A stretch of DNA of 64,000 nucleotides, taken from Paenibacillus sp. GSMTC-2017 (GTDB lineage: Bacteria > Bacillota > Bacilli > Paenibacillales > Paenibacillaceae). The stretch is from contig NZ_JAECMT010000006.1 in the NCBI RefSeq assembly GCF_016019935.1, positions 29,367-93,366 on the forward strand. Reading direction: 5' to 3'. Numbering within the stretch: position 1 is the first letter of the stretch; each line of letters starts with the position of its first letter. A program made the position numbers and the translations under genes. The notes beneath the pieces were generated by a model. It saw only the letters and a list, made by a program, of their open reading frames with translations. It searched no databases and was not told the DNA's origin. Positions 26,297 through 35,264 of the stretch are shown here, piece after piece.

Positions 26297-26340
26297 CAAT
26301 AACCTCTTCAGGTATGATGCCTGTAAGAGGTTATTTGTTT
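26297..26340. terminator. Hairpin between amj and the DUF1801 gene
   Basis: AATAACCTCTTCAGG (26299-26313) pairs with CCTGTAAGAGGTTATT around a 7-nt loop. A weak T-rich tail follows on the plus strand. It may be a terminator of an ancestral upstream gene or an mRNA 5' structure of the next gene. Confidence 0.5.
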
Positions 26341-26369
26341 AATCATATTTGAGTATAGGAGAGTGCTAC

Positions 26370-26738
26370 ATGGACGTTTTTGCAGAGTACTTAGCAAAGA
26401 TTGATAATCCGCAACATCGCGAGAGGACGGAAGAGGTGTTGGCCTGGGTATCTAAGACATTTCCACAGTTAAAGCCAAAGATTGCATGGAATCAGCCGAT
26501 GTTTACTAACAATGAGACCTACATTATTGGCTTTAGCATATCCAAACAACATATGGCGGTTGCCCCTGAAGCCGCAGGAATTATTCGCTTTGCTGATGAA
26601 ATTGTACAGGCTGGCTATGATCACACGAACCAACTGCTTCGTATCAAGTGGAATAGTCCGGTAGATTACGCCTTACTTGAGCGAATGATCGAATTTAATA
26701 TTATCGATAAGGCGGGCTGTTCAACATTTTGGCGGTAA
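26370..26738 (+). CDS. DUF1801/YdhG-like protein (iron chaperone-like fold)
   Basis: 122 residues. The N-terminal [20 protein letters not shown] and the core [20 protein letters not shown], followed by [16 protein letters not shown], are typical of YdhG/DUF1801 proteins, which include the frataxin-like iron chaperone Fra of Bacillus. Whether this copy binds iron is not shown by the sequence. The ATG at 26370 is chosen for AGGAGA 7 bp upstream; the frame opens at 26349. Single gene. Confidence 0.75.
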   Translation: MDVFAEYLAKIDNPQHRERTEEVLAWVSKTFPQLKPKIAWNQPMFTNNETYIIGFSISKQHMAVAPEAAGIIRFADEIVQAGYDHTNQLLRIKWNSPVDYALLERMIEFNIIDKAGCSTFWR

Positions 26739-26771
26739 AAAATTGCTTAAGTCACCAGAAAGTGAGTCATT

Positions 26772-27887
26772 TTATTTCTGCGAAGAAAACTTCAAATGAA
26801 CAATAGCACTATTAAACTGGTTGTCATTTTTTTCCGTATAAACGAGTGTTTTGCCGGAGGGGCTCCAAGAAGTTTCTGCATTTTCGATATCTACCGCTAT
26901 TTGGGTAGACTTGCCCGTTAACATATCGTAGATATAAAGCCCTTTAACCGTTACTCCGTTTACAGCGGCTTCTTGGGTATATGAAATCATCCGCTGATCT
27001 GGCGACCATGAAACCCCGCCAATTACTGTGCCCTCAGTAATCGTTTTTTGATTTTCACCATTTGCGTCTGATAATGTCAGAATGCTCTTGGAGCCGGGTA
27101 TGTGATTAACCAGTATTTGATTCCCATCTGGCGATGGGACTACTCCGTACACATTATTTATATTCAAATTTGTTTTTTCTTTTGTAGTCAGGTTCAGCAC
27201 TTTTAAGGTCTCATCGGAATAGGCAACGTAATAAATATTTTCCTTCATTTGTTCAATGAGTAAAAATGCTTCCACGCTCAAGTGGGCAAAGGGGGCAACA
27301 CTTCCATCAGTGCTAGCTGTATAGACAGCCCTGCTGTAAGCTGCGCCAATAATCGTATTTTCATCAGCCCACTTTGCAGTAACAGCTCCTCCAATCTCAT
27401 CATTGAAGAGACCGAATGAATCCAGCGTCTCTAGATTAAGCACGTAATAAGCAGGATCACCGAATGTGAACTCATGATATAGTAAATGCTTTTTATCCGC
27501 AGATAAGGTCGCGCCTCCCAAAAACATATTATTTTGTTCTTTTAGCAGTTTGTATTGTTTCGTATTTATGTTATAAAAATACAAACTTCTAGGATAGGAA
27601 TCTGACAATTCTTCCAACTTCATTTTTTCTAATGTTGTATTTTCTTTCGATACGATGACGGTTTCATCATCCAGCCAATCAGTGATTTCCACGTTTTCAT
27701 AACGTTCTATCTTTTCCACGGATACATCATGTTCGCCTGCCTCTTTGCTGGCATTATCGATGACAGTTATCGTTCCCTCGGTCTCTTTGATGACTACTCT
27801 GTTGCTATTCGTTTCTGAACTGCAGGCTGTGACGAATAGAAGTACTCCTGTAACGAACATTGCAATTCCCATTTTAGCTATCTTCAT
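26772..27887 (-). CDS. TolB/WD40-like beta-propeller lipoprotein
   Basis: 371 residues. The signal peptide ends in lipobox VTAC (Cys near residue 22), so the protein is anchored outside the membrane. The body has repeated TolB-like blades: AKWADENTIIGAAYS, VVPSPDGNQILVNHIPG, VSWSPDQRMISYTQE and TSWSPSGKTLVYTEK. It is the third gene of an operon with an OmpR-type regulator and kinase, and may act as an accessory sensor. The start at 27887 follows GAGGAGG by 7 bp; an upstream in-frame start at 27974 lacks such a site. Confidence 0.8.
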   Translation of the reverse strand: MKIAKMGIAMFVTGVLLFVTACSSETNSNRVVIKETEGTITVIDNASKEAGEHDVSVEKIERYENVEITDWLDDETVIVSKENTTLEKMKLEELSDSYPRSLYFYNINTKQYKLLKEQNNMFLGGATLSADKKHLLYHEFTFGDPAYYVLNLETLDSFGLFNDEIGGAVTAKWADENTIIGAAYSRAVYTASTDGSVAPFAHLSVEAFLLIEQMKENIYYVAYSDETLKVLNLTTKEKTNLNINNVYGVVPSPDGNQILVNHIPGSKSILTLSDANGENQKTITEGTVIGGVSWSPDQRMISYTQEAAVNGVTVKGLYIYDMLTGKSTQIAVDIENAETSWSPSGKTLVYTEKNDNQFNSAIVHLKFSSQK

Positions 27888-27989
27888 AAAGATCGCCTCC
27901 TCGACACTTACATTATCAAGAAATTGTTCCGAAAATATAAACGAATGTTTCCAACTTGTAAACAAAAGTATCAAAAATGTTAACTGAGT

Positions 27990-29456
27990 TCACTTTTCAT
28001 TTGGGCTATAAATAGGAAAAGAAATTCTAAACACAGTTCCTGTCAAACCTGTGCTCGCAAGAGCGATCGAGCCGCCTTGTATTTCCGCATACTTTTTGGC
28101 AAGTGAAAGTCCAAGTCCTGCTCCGCCGTTTTCCCGGGATCTGTTTTTATCAACAGTGTAAAAAGGATCAAAAATTTTGTGTACCACTTCTTCTGGGATG
28201 CCAATGCCTGTATCGGAAATTTCAATGATAACGTGACCATCCCTTACTTCATTTTTTACAAAAATATAGCCCCGTGTCTTGTTATACTTAATGGCATTAT
28301 CCATCAGATTGACGAGTACGATAGTCATGCAGTCTTTGTCAGCTTCTACATAAGCTTCGGTTAAATCTGTTTCTAGTTGTATTCCGAATTTATCAACTTT
28401 ACCTTTCAGACTGTTCAGTACAAATTGGATAACTTGCTGTACATCGAGGCTTTCTTTATTAAATTCAAAATCATACTTTTCCATTGAGGCAAGCTGCAGA
28501 ACCTTTTCAACCATTTCATAAAGGCGATCTGTTTCACTTTTAATCGTTATCTTTGCTGTTTCAATCAGGTTCTCGTCGTCAGGATACATATCGAGCAAAT
28601 CGAGATAGGCTTTTATAGATGTTAACGGGGTTTTAAATTCGTGAGTAACGTTTCCGATAAACTGCTTTTGCTGCTTATCAAGTTGGGATAATTTATTTAC
28701 CGCTAGTGTTAATTTTTCTCGTTCTTGATCCTTGTCCCGCATCGTTTTCATAATTTGTTCGCTCATTACCCGAATACCATCGCTTAGTTCACCGATTTCA
28801 TCTTTACGTGTGAGCGTTTCTGTCTCAAAATGTCCTTCTCTAATCTTGTCCACCGTTCTATTCAGTCTAATGATTCCACTAGCAAAGGAATTAAAATAAA
28901 AATAAGCGAGTATAAAGCTGAGTAAAAATACACCTGTTCCGATATAAATAAACATTTGCTTAATTTGATTGTAGAAGGCAATATTTTTCGAGAGGGAGTA
29001 GTTGAACTGTACAACACCTACTTGCTCATTACCTACTTTTAATGGAGTGAAGTAAGTTAACGATTCTTTTTCCGTCAAATAGGCTGTTTTATTGTTGAGT
29101 GCGTATGTTAACGTCTTTTTAATGCCAGTGGATGTGATATTCGTATTATCCTTATTAACAATTGTCCCTTGCTGATCATATAACACGACGGATTGCCCGC
29201 TAATCAACTCCAATTGCTCCGCAAATTCGATACCTTTCGACGTTAGAAATGTTTGAGGTACTTTAATAGATTCGTCCATAATGTTCTGGATAAAATAAAC
29301 GTTAGCAGTTGTTGCTTGCTGAGTAAAATATTGCTCAACTTCTATTTGCTGATTTTTTTTAATCCCTTCCAGCACGAGCAAACTTAACACGAATACAGTC
29401 AGAAGCAATAGCGCCGCCAAAAAAATGCTGAATTTAATTTTTATACTTATTTTCAC
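27990..29456 (-). CDS. OmpR-family sensor histidine kinase (PhoR/ResE-like)
   Basis: 488 residues. Two membrane segments (about 10-30 and 165-190) flank an extracellular domain. They are followed by HAMP, a HisKA domain with phosphoacceptor His in GNVTHEFKTPLTS and HATPase_c motifs (N box MDNAIKYNKTRG, DTGIGIP, GAGLGLSLAK). The start is the GTG at 29456, with GGGAGG upstream. It overlaps the regulator gene by 23 bp; the longer frame to 29525 would run deeper into it. With the regulator and the lipoprotein gene it forms one operon. The signal is unknown. Confidence 0.87.
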   Translation of the reverse strand: MKISIKIKFSIFLAALLLLTVFVLSLLVLEGIKKNQQIEVEQYFTQQATTANVYFIQNIMDESIKVPQTFLTSKGIEFAEQLELISGQSVVLYDQQGTIVNKDNTNITSTGIKKTLTYALNNKTAYLTEKESLTYFTPLKVGNEQVGVVQFNYSLSKNIAFYNQIKQMFIYIGTGVFLLSFILAYFYFNSFASGIIRLNRTVDKIREGHFETETLTRKDEIGELSDGIRVMSEQIMKTMRDKDQEREKLTLAVNKLSQLDKQQKQFIGNVTHEFKTPLTSIKAYLDLLDMYPDDENLIETAKITIKSETDRLYEMVEKVLQLASMEKYDFEFNKESLDVQQVIQFVLNSLKGKVDKFGIQLETDLTEAYVEADKDCMTIVLVNLMDNAIKYNKTRGYIFVKNEVRDGHVIIEISDTGIGIPEEVVHKIFDPFYTVDKNRSRENGGAGLGLSLAKKYAEIQGGSIALASTGLTGTVFRISFPIYSPNEK

Positions 29457-30141
29457 TGTAACCTCCCGCGGCTTTATAACCGATACCGTGAACGGTTTGT
29501 ATCGTTTCGCTGATCGTAGGTCCAAGCTTTTTTCTCACACGTTGTACATGAATATCGACGGTACGCGTACCGCCTGCATAATCCATTCCCCACACCAAAT
29601 CCAAAAGTTGCTCTCTCGTATAAACTCTATCAGGTCTAGATACTAGTAGAGCGAGCAAATCGAATTCTTTAGGCGTTAAGTCGAGTTTCATATCATCTGC
29701 AAAAGCTGTTCGTTTACTAACATGCAGCACGATTTCACCTAGTCTAATCTCGTCCTGCTGTTGTGTTTCTCCTGCCGATTGCATTCTTCTAAGCAACGAC
29801 TTTAAACGTGCAAGTAGCTCTAGCATGTCAAACGGCTTTGTGATATAGTCATCTGCACCTAGCTCAAGTCCTAAAATTTTGCTTACAATATCCTCTTTGG
29901 CAGTGAGCATAATTACACCGATGCGCCCTTTATCTTGCAGCTTTTTTAGAATGTCATAACCATCTATACCAGGAAGCATCACATCCAAAATGATAGCATC
30001 CGGACGAAATATATATAACCGTTCCATAGCTGATCCTCCATGATCAACAACTTCGACGGTGTATCCTTCTCTTTTTAAGGCGTAGGCAATTGCATCTGCA
30101 ATTTTTCTTTCATCTTCTATAATCATAACTTTTGTGTTCAT
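29434..30141 (-). CDS. OmpR/PhoB-family response regulator
   Basis: 235 residues. The receiver has IIEDERK, phosphoacceptor Asp in AIILDVMLPGIDG and the conserved Lys in YITKPFD. The C-terminal winged helix reads LTPKEFDLLALLVSRPDRVYTREQLL and ends with the TRTVDIHVQRVRKKLG recognition segment. It is the first gene of a three-gene minus-strand operon with kinase and beta-propeller lipoprotein. The 175 bp upstream of its start show no recognised operator. Confidence 0.9.
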   Translation of the reverse strand: MNTKVMIIEDERKIADAIAYALKREGYTVEVVDHGGSAMERLYIFRPDAIILDVMLPGIDGYDILKKLQDKGRIGVIMLTAKEDIVSKILGLELGADDYITKPFDMLELLARLKSLLRRMQSAGETQQQDEIRLGEIVLHVSKRTAFADDMKLDLTPKEFDLLALLVSRPDRVYTREQLLDLVWGMDYAGGTRTVDIHVQRVRKKLGPTISETIQTVHGIGYKAAGGYSENKYKN

Positions 30142-30316
30142 CGGTTCACCAACCCATTCCTGCTATATATTAACAGTCTATCATTGTTATATTTAAAGAA
30201 GTAGTTTAGGTATCAAATAGGGTCAGGTAAGAGGGAGAGAATTTATAGCATTAACTAAAATTTCGGAAAGGATTTCTTACTTTTTTGCTGAACATATATT
30301 CTTAGAAATAATTTCT

Positions 30317-30463
30317 TTATTCTACGAGAAAAACGTATGTTTGCTTAGCAAGGGCGTTGGCTGCTTTGGTAAATAAGATTCCATTGTCGTAAAACACGGA
30401 GAGTACGTTATCCGTTAATACAACGTTAAATTTAAGGCGGTACAAATCTCTTAAGATGATCAT
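30317..30463 (-). CDS. Possible 48-residue protein
   Basis: The reading from the ATG at 30463 gives a regular amphipathic sequence (LKFNVVLTDNVLSVFYDNG, then ILFTKAANALAKQTYVFLVE) that looks more protein-like than a shadow frame. It lacks a clear ribosome site, and the frame continues upstream across the divergent gene. It could be a real small gene or the remains of a larger one. The rest of 30142-30488 shows nothing else. Confidence 0.3.
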   Translation of the reverse strand: MIILRDLYRLKFNVVLTDNVLSVFYDNGILFTKAANALAKQTYVFLVE

Positions 30464-30488
30464 ATCAATCGGGAGGAGTGACTGTATC

Positions 30489-31067
30489 TTGCTTTTTAAA
30501 GGATATATATTGGAGGGAATTGCTAATAGTACAATTTCGTTAGCATTTCGTCGATGGAGTAAGGCGCGTGTTAAGAAAGGAAGCCAATTGCACACCTCTA
30601 TTGGGCTTATTGAGATTATGTCTATCGTAATTGTCGCTGATACGGAGATAACAGAATCCGATGTCGTTCTTGCGGGTTTCTCAACACGTTCAGCGCTATT
30701 TAAGGAGCTGGATTCGTTTAGTCAGGAAGGGGATATATACCGGATTGGAGTGTCGCGGGTTGGAGCTGATCCGCGTGAGGAACTGCGCGAACGAGATATT
30801 CTAACTGATGCAGAATGGTCTAATTTGCTTATACGGCTAGGACGACTGGATCGAGCAAGCTCATCTGGACCGTGGACATCGGAGTTCCTTAAGCTCATCG
30901 ATAAGCATCCCGGCGTCAGGTCTACGGAGCTTGCTGCAGCTATCGGTTGGGAGACAGAAAAATTAAAATTGAATGTCCGCAAACTGAAAAACCTCGGCCT
31001 AACAATCAGTCTGGGTACGGGTTATCAGATATCGCCGCGCGGGAAGGCCCTCATGGACAAGTTTTGA
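30489..31067 (+). CDS. ASCH/PUA-like domain plus winged helix protein
   Basis: About 192 residues. The N-terminal 100 residues (LLFKGYILEGIANSTISLAFRR, GSQLHTSIGLIEI, YRIGVSRVGADPREELRER) have the pattern of small RNA-binding-like ASCH/PUA folds. The C-terminal 65 residues (HPGVRSTELAAAIGWETEKL, then NVRKLKNLGLTISLG) form a winged helix-turn-helix. It may be a nucleic acid-binding regulator. The start is uncertain: the frame is open from the ATG at 30456, but GGGAGGAGTG at 30471-30480 suggests the TTG at 30489. Confidence 0.6.
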   Translation: MLFKGYILEGIANSTISLAFRRWSKARVKKGSQLHTSIGLIEIMSIVIVADTEITESDVVLAGFSTRSALFKELDSFSQEGDIYRIGVSRVGADPREELRERDILTDAEWSNLLIRLGRLDRASSSGPWTSEFLKLIDKHPGVRSTELAAAIGWETEKLKLNVRKLKNLGLTISLGTGYQISPRGKALMDKF

Positions 31068-31089
31068 AGCAGGGTAGAGGCTAATATAG

Positions 31090-31650
31090 ATGGGCTACTT
31101 CAACTTATTCCGAGAGATTTCCATGAAAAAACAAGACATACTGGAGGACATCAATTTTGGGGAGGGAAAAGATAACTTGATTAAGGAATGGGTACATGTT
31201 CAAGCACCACCAACGGAAAAGGATATTCAAGCTGTTGAACAATATCTGGATGTTCAATTTCCTAAAGATTATATAGCCTGTGTTACAACGTATCATGGGG
31301 GCAGGCCACGTCCTTCTCTTTGTAAAACGGAAACAGATGACGAAGCGATCATCAATCAATTTCTAAGCTTTGATCCTAAAGGAGATAGTTATATCCTTAA
31401 TAGCAAAGAAAATATTCAAGAAGGTCTTCCTGATGGAGTTATACCGATTGCTGCAACTGCTTGTGGAGACTACATCTGCTTTGATTATTACACGGAGAAT
31501 ACAGAGCCTATCATCGTTTTATGGAGCCATGAAACTGCTCCGAGCGAATACGAGTGCGGTAGTCAGGCCGAAATGCGCAATGCCAGTATATTTAAAATTG
31601 CAGATACATTCGATGAATTTCTTAATGGGTTATATTTCTCTAAGGACTAA
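31090..31650 (+). CDS. SMI1/KNR4 (SUKH) family protein
   Basis: 186 residues. The SUKH signature is clear: PPTEKDIQAVEQYLDVQFPKDYI at the N-terminus and PIAATACGDYICFDYYTENTEPIIVLW in the middle. Many bacterial SUKH proteins are immunity proteins against polymorphic toxins, but no toxin gene is adjacent, so it may be an orphan. Two starts are possible: ATG at 31090 with GTAGAGG upstream, or ATG at 31123 with GAGAG upstream. A terminator follows. Confidence 0.75.
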   Translation: MGYFNLFREISMKKQDILEDINFGEGKDNLIKEWVHVQAPPTEKDIQAVEQYLDVQFPKDYIACVTTYHGGRPRPSLCKTETDDEAIINQFLSFDPKGDSYILNSKENIQEGLPDGVIPIAATACGDYICFDYYTENTEPIIVLWSHETAPSEYECGSQAEMRNASIFKIADTFDEFLNGLYFSKD

Positions 31651-31694
31651 TTATACGTATTGGGAAAAACGTACTAAGCTTAAAACGTAAGATT

Positions 31695-31745
31695 ATAAGC
31701 CGAGCTGATTTCAGGTATTCTCTCCTGATTTCAATCGGCTTTTCT
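31695..31745 (+). terminator. Terminator after the SUKH gene
   Basis: AAGCCGA and TGATTTCAGG at 31696-31717 pair with CCTGATTTCA and TCGGCTT, followed by TTCTTTG. The stem has a few mismatches. Confidence 0.6.
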
Positions 31746-31751
31746 TTGTAC

Positions 31752-31774
31752 TCAAAAAGAGGGACGAATCCCCC
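31752..31774 (-). terminator. Terminator of the MGT glycosyltransferase gene
   Basis: On the minus strand GGGGGA, loop TTCG and TCCCTC are followed by TTTTTGAG. It lies about 40 bp after the glycosyltransferase stop. Confidence 0.65.
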
Positions 31775-31809
31775 TTTTACGAAAAATTTAATGCCATAAA
31801 TCTGCTCGG

Positions 31810-33063
31810 CTATGAGGATTGTGATGCTGCGATTGTTGCGCCACGCTCCCGCTCTACATATGCGGCAATCTCATTAATTGCATGATCTAAAGGCTGGAAG
31901 CTAGCTTTTATCGATGTACTTCGGTTTCTAAACGTCGAATCAGACAGCACTTGCTGTACCGCTTCCCGTAGCTCCTCCGCACTTGGAACCATATTTCTTA
32001 TGTAAACCCCGATTCCAGCACGTTCTATCATTACAGCACCCATAAATTCATCGAACGCTTGTGGTATGACCACTTGCGGAACCTCAAAGCATATGCTTTC
32101 GTACACGCTGTTCGTACCTGCATGATTAATAAACACGGTTGCCCGCTCTAGTATATCAAGCTGCGGTACGTAGTTGCGGACGATAAAATTGTCCGGAATA
32201 CCTTTAAGGTCCTCCACCCGCAAATGGTATCCCACCGACATCACTACTTGTACATCAGATTGACCAAAAGCTTCAAAGCAGTTCAAGAATAGGTCCTCCA
32301 ATTCGTTCAAGATCGTACCGAATGAAATATAAATTAACGGCCTGCCATCGAGCAGTTCGAAAGGAAATTCCACTGTCTCGTTGCGCGGAGTAATTGAATA
32401 ACCAGCAAATAAATAGCTATCGTCGAACGAATCGGGGAATAAATAAAATGATTTGGAGCTATATAAAATATTTAGTTTCTCTTTGCTGCCGAGAATATCA
32501 TTTATGACATTAACTTTATTTAGTCCGTATTTTGTTGCGATCGTCTTGGAGGACATATCGACCAGTCTCCGGTATAGATCAGCACTGTTATAATTTTTAT
32601 AGACCGAATCATCTTCAATCCGAATAATGTTAGACATAAAAAAGTCAGGGTCATAATTCGCCATTTCGTCGATATATGCGAACGTAGCGAATGCCGAAAT
32701 GCCAGGAACACCAAGCAGCTGGGCAAATTCTTTCCCCCAATATGCAAATGCATCATGAATAATGTAATCAGGTTTCCATGCAATAACCTCATCGCGGAAT
32801 CGTTCTACGAGTTCTCGGCTTTTATCCAAAATGTAATGGGAGAATAGCAGGAACGTATCGACGCGATCTCCTTCACGCATTTCGAATCCACCCATATCCC
32901 CATAGCTGCGAAATTGAGCGCCGGTTGCTTCAATTTTTTCACGGAACGGTTCACTGGAATAGTAGAGAACTTCTTCCCCTTTCTCAACGAGTGCCCGTAT
33001 TAGCCCGAGCGATACATTGATATGTCCATGTAAATCGATTCCAAAATAGATTAGCTTAGACAT
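31810..33063 (-). CDS. MGT-family glycosyltransferase (GT1, macrolide glycosyltransferase-like)
   Basis: 417 residues with the GT-B fold of family 1. The N-terminal acceptor domain begins SKLIYFGIDLHGHINVSLGL with the catalytic His region. The C-terminal nucleotide-sugar domain has RPLIYISFGTI and the donor signature NHAGTNSVYESICFEVPQVV, followed by PQAFDEFMGAV. Relatives glycosylate and inactivate macrolides or decorate natural products. The acceptor here is unknown. The start follows AAGGAGG. Single gene with its own terminator. Confidence 0.85.
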   Translation of the reverse strand: MSKLIYFGIDLHGHINVSLGLIRALVEKGEEVLYYSSEPFREKIEATGAQFRSYGDMGGFEMREGDRVDTFLLFSHYILDKSRELVERFRDEVIAWKPDYIIHDAFAYWGKEFAQLLGVPGISAFATFAYIDEMANYDPDFFMSNIIRIEDDSVYKNYNSADLYRRLVDMSSKTIATKYGLNKVNVINDILGSKEKLNILYSSKSFYLFPDSFDDSYLFAGYSITPRNETVEFPFELLDGRPLIYISFGTILNELEDLFLNCFEAFGQSDVQVVMSVGYHLRVEDLKGIPDNFIVRNYVPQLDILERATVFINHAGTNSVYESICFEVPQVVIPQAFDEFMGAVMIERAGIGVYIRNMVPSAEELREAVQQVLSDSTFRNRSTSIKASFQPLDHAINEIAAYVERERGATIAASQSS

Positions 33064-33231
33064 TACATTCCTCCTTCTTTAATATGCTAAATAGGAAATC
33101 TCATTAAACGTGTAGACACCACCTTTCAACATCAACAAACATTTTATATCTAATAAAAACAATTTCTATCAAAAATCGGTAAATCCTCTTTCTTTATGTT
33201 CAGAATAGCACTTACTAGCGCCTTCAATTTA

Positions 33232-33282
33232 AAAAATCGCCATTCTCTTCAGCTGATTAAGCTGAAGGGAGGGCGATTTTAG
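33232..33282 (-). terminator. Strong terminator after the F5/8C gene
   Basis: A stem of about 20 bp runs from AAAATCGCC through AGCTGAAG to GGCGATTTT (33233-33254 with 33260-33280). T runs occur on both strands. It serves the minus-strand gene at 33333. Confidence 0.8.
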
Positions 33283-33332
33283 CAAACACTTATGCCTTTT
33301 AATGATGGAGAAACGGTGTATTCATAGTCGTG

Positions 33333-34325
33333 TTATGGTGCGTACTCCATCATTTCAATTTCACCGATCGACAAGAAACCCGCCCCGCCGTTAGCAGTTA
33401 CGTTCAAACGATACTTAATATATGCGATAGAATTGTTAAATTCGAACGATTGTTTGACGTTATATTGCCAGCCTAAAACATTGGTTCGAGAGTCAAGAGT
33501 AACCCATGAGGACCCGTTCCATCCTTCAAATGTCCAATTTTTTGGCATATAACTTACAGCGTTGTTGATGTTGGGTTCGAGTGTATATTTGGTTATCGTT
33601 TTTGCCGATGAGAATTGGTATGCAATCCACCCCGTCGTTCCGCTAGAGTTATGCCAATGATTTTGATTGCTCGTTGTATTGTCGAATGCTTTCCAAGCAT
33701 CGTAAGCGCTGCTCCATATGCTGCTGGCGCTAGCTATGCCGGAGGGAGCTGTATTGGATGTCAGATGTGGGATGACGTCTCCGGTATACGCTTTTTCCAT
33801 CAATTCCAATTCGGCAATGGATAAATAGCCTGCTCCACCGTTTGCGGTAACGTTTAAGCGGTATTTCGTATAAGGCGTATTATTGGTAAATGTGAATTCT
33901 TTTTTGACATGCCATGCCCAGCCAGTTACATTGACACGAGTATCCAGAACGACCCAACTGCTGCCGTTCCAAGCTTCGAACGTCCAATTTTTTGGTGCAT
34001 AACTAACGTGGTTGTCGTTGTTTGGTTGAATCGTATATTTGGCGATACGTTTGGAGGACGTAAATTCGTAAGCGATCCATCCGGTAGAGCCGCCGGCTAT
34101 GCTTGTATGCCACTGACTTTGGTTCGCGCTAGTGTTGTCAAAGACTTTCCAAGCCTCATGATTACTGTTCCATATGCTGCTCGCGCTTGCCGTACCTGAA
34201 GGATTAGTATTGGATGTCAATTGCGGGACAAGATCAGCTGTATAAGAAATAGCAGATGCACTCAAGCTGAACATTGCAGTAATCATACATAGCAAAACAA
34301 ATACAATGGACAATTTTCTCTTCAT
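33333..34325 (-). CDS. Secreted protein of two tandem F5/8 type C (discoidin) domains
   Basis: 330 residues. A signal peptide ends near SLSASA. Two copies of one domain of about 145 residues follow (about 30-180 and 185-330). Each contains ASASSIW, then EAWKVFDNT or DAWKAFDNT, W-x-x-S, GWIAYEF or GWIAYQF, APKNWTFEAWNGSSWV or its counterpart, and YRLNVTANGGAGYLSI or its counterpart. These are carbohydrate-binding modules, usually attached to glycoside hydrolases. Here no catalytic domain is present, so the protein may be a free-standing surface or matrix binder. Good ribosome site (GAGGTG). Confidence 0.85.
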   Translation of the reverse strand: MKRKLSIVFVLLCMITAMFSLSASAISYTADLVPQLTSNTNPSGTASASSIWNSNHEAWKVFDNTSANQSQWHTSIAGGSTGWIAYEFTSSKRIAKYTIQPNNDNHVSYAPKNWTFEAWNGSSWVVLDTRVNVTGWAWHVKKEFTFTNNTPYTKYRLNVTANGGAGYLSIAELELMEKAYTGDVIPHLTSNTAPSGIASASSIWSSAYDAWKAFDNTTSNQNHWHNSSGTTGWIAYQFSSAKTITKYTLEPNINNAVSYMPKNWTFEGWNGSSWVTLDSRTNVLGWQYNVKQSFEFNNSIAYIKYRLNVTANGGAGFLSIGEIEMMEYAP

Positions 34326-34496
34326 TTTACGATCACCTCATCAGTTATTGTATGTAGCTAAATGTTTGAAAATGGATTGGGTGTGTGCGTTCACTCTAAA
34401 GATGTTATTAAACGGAATTCTGGATTATTATCTTTTTTTTATGGGTAAGGAAATTAAGAAGTGGCGGTGTACAAAAAAAAGACAGAAGGGCATGTA

Positions 34497-35264
34497 TTAC
34501 TCCTTCTGTCTTTCGATATGATGCATAATAGCGTTGTACAGAAATTCAGCTAAGTCCCCATTGCTAAATTGATTGATATAATTTTTGAATCGATTATCAT
34601 AGTTATACGAATTTGCAATACAAATTAACATTTCTGTGTCACATGCAATAGATTGTTCAAGATGGTTTTTCCATTCTAGAACTAATTGTTGTACCTCATC
34701 AGAAGCAGGGGTTTGATTCATACAGATAGCCATTTTATTAAAAATATGTTCCATGTTTTGTTTGAATTCGGAATCTAATTTCGCTCTCTCACTAGGAGAG
34801 CGCTTATTTTGTTTTTCCTCAAAAGCTTGATATGTTTCTGTTTCTCCATAGATGAGCTTCGCTTCTCGATCATATTGTTCTTGTAGGGGTAAAGCGGATG
34901 AATGATTGAAAATGGATAAGTGATACAAATCTTTTCCTGATACATACTTATCTAACGCAGTAATGATTGTTTCTAGTTGTTGTTTTTTTAATAATAACGT
35001 TTGGCTATGCTTTTTTAATATTTCTCTCTGTTCTTGTTTCGTATGTGTCAAAATGTTCGCAATTTCTTTAAGGGAAACGTCCATTGCTTTTAAAAATAAA
35101 ATCGTTTGAAGCTTTTCTAAATTGTCCCTATCATAGAGCCGATAGCCATTTTCTGCGTGGTAAGACGGTTTTAACAAATTAATTTTATCGTAATAATGCA
35201 AAGTTCTTTTAGTTATACCTGTAATTTGAACGATGTCTTTAACTGCAAATAATGGTTTCTTCAT
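34497..35264 (-). CDS. MerR-family regulator with TipAS drug-binding domain
   Basis: 255 residues. The N-terminal MerR helix-turn-helix is VKDIVQITGITKRTLHYYDKINLLKP, followed by the dimerisation coiled coil. The C-terminal part, about residues 115-250, matches the TipAS antibiotic-binding domain (YGETETYQAFEEKQNKRS). Such proteins bind peptide antibiotics or other drugs and switch a promoter with a long spacer. The gene overlaps the upstream DUF2268 gene by 26 bp, so both share the promoter at 36199-36229. Confidence 0.85.
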   Translation of the reverse strand: MKKPLFAVKDIVQITGITKRTLHYYDKINLLKPSYHAENGYRLYDRDNLEKLQTILFLKAMDVSLKEIANILTHTKQEQREILKKHSQTLLLKKQQLETIITALDKYVSGKDLYHLSIFNHSSALPLQEQYDREAKLIYGETETYQAFEEKQNKRSPSERAKLDSEFKQNMEHIFNKMAICMNQTPASDEVQQLVLEWKNHLEQSIACDTEMLICIANSYNYDNRFKNYINQFSNGDLAEFLYNAIMHHIERQKE

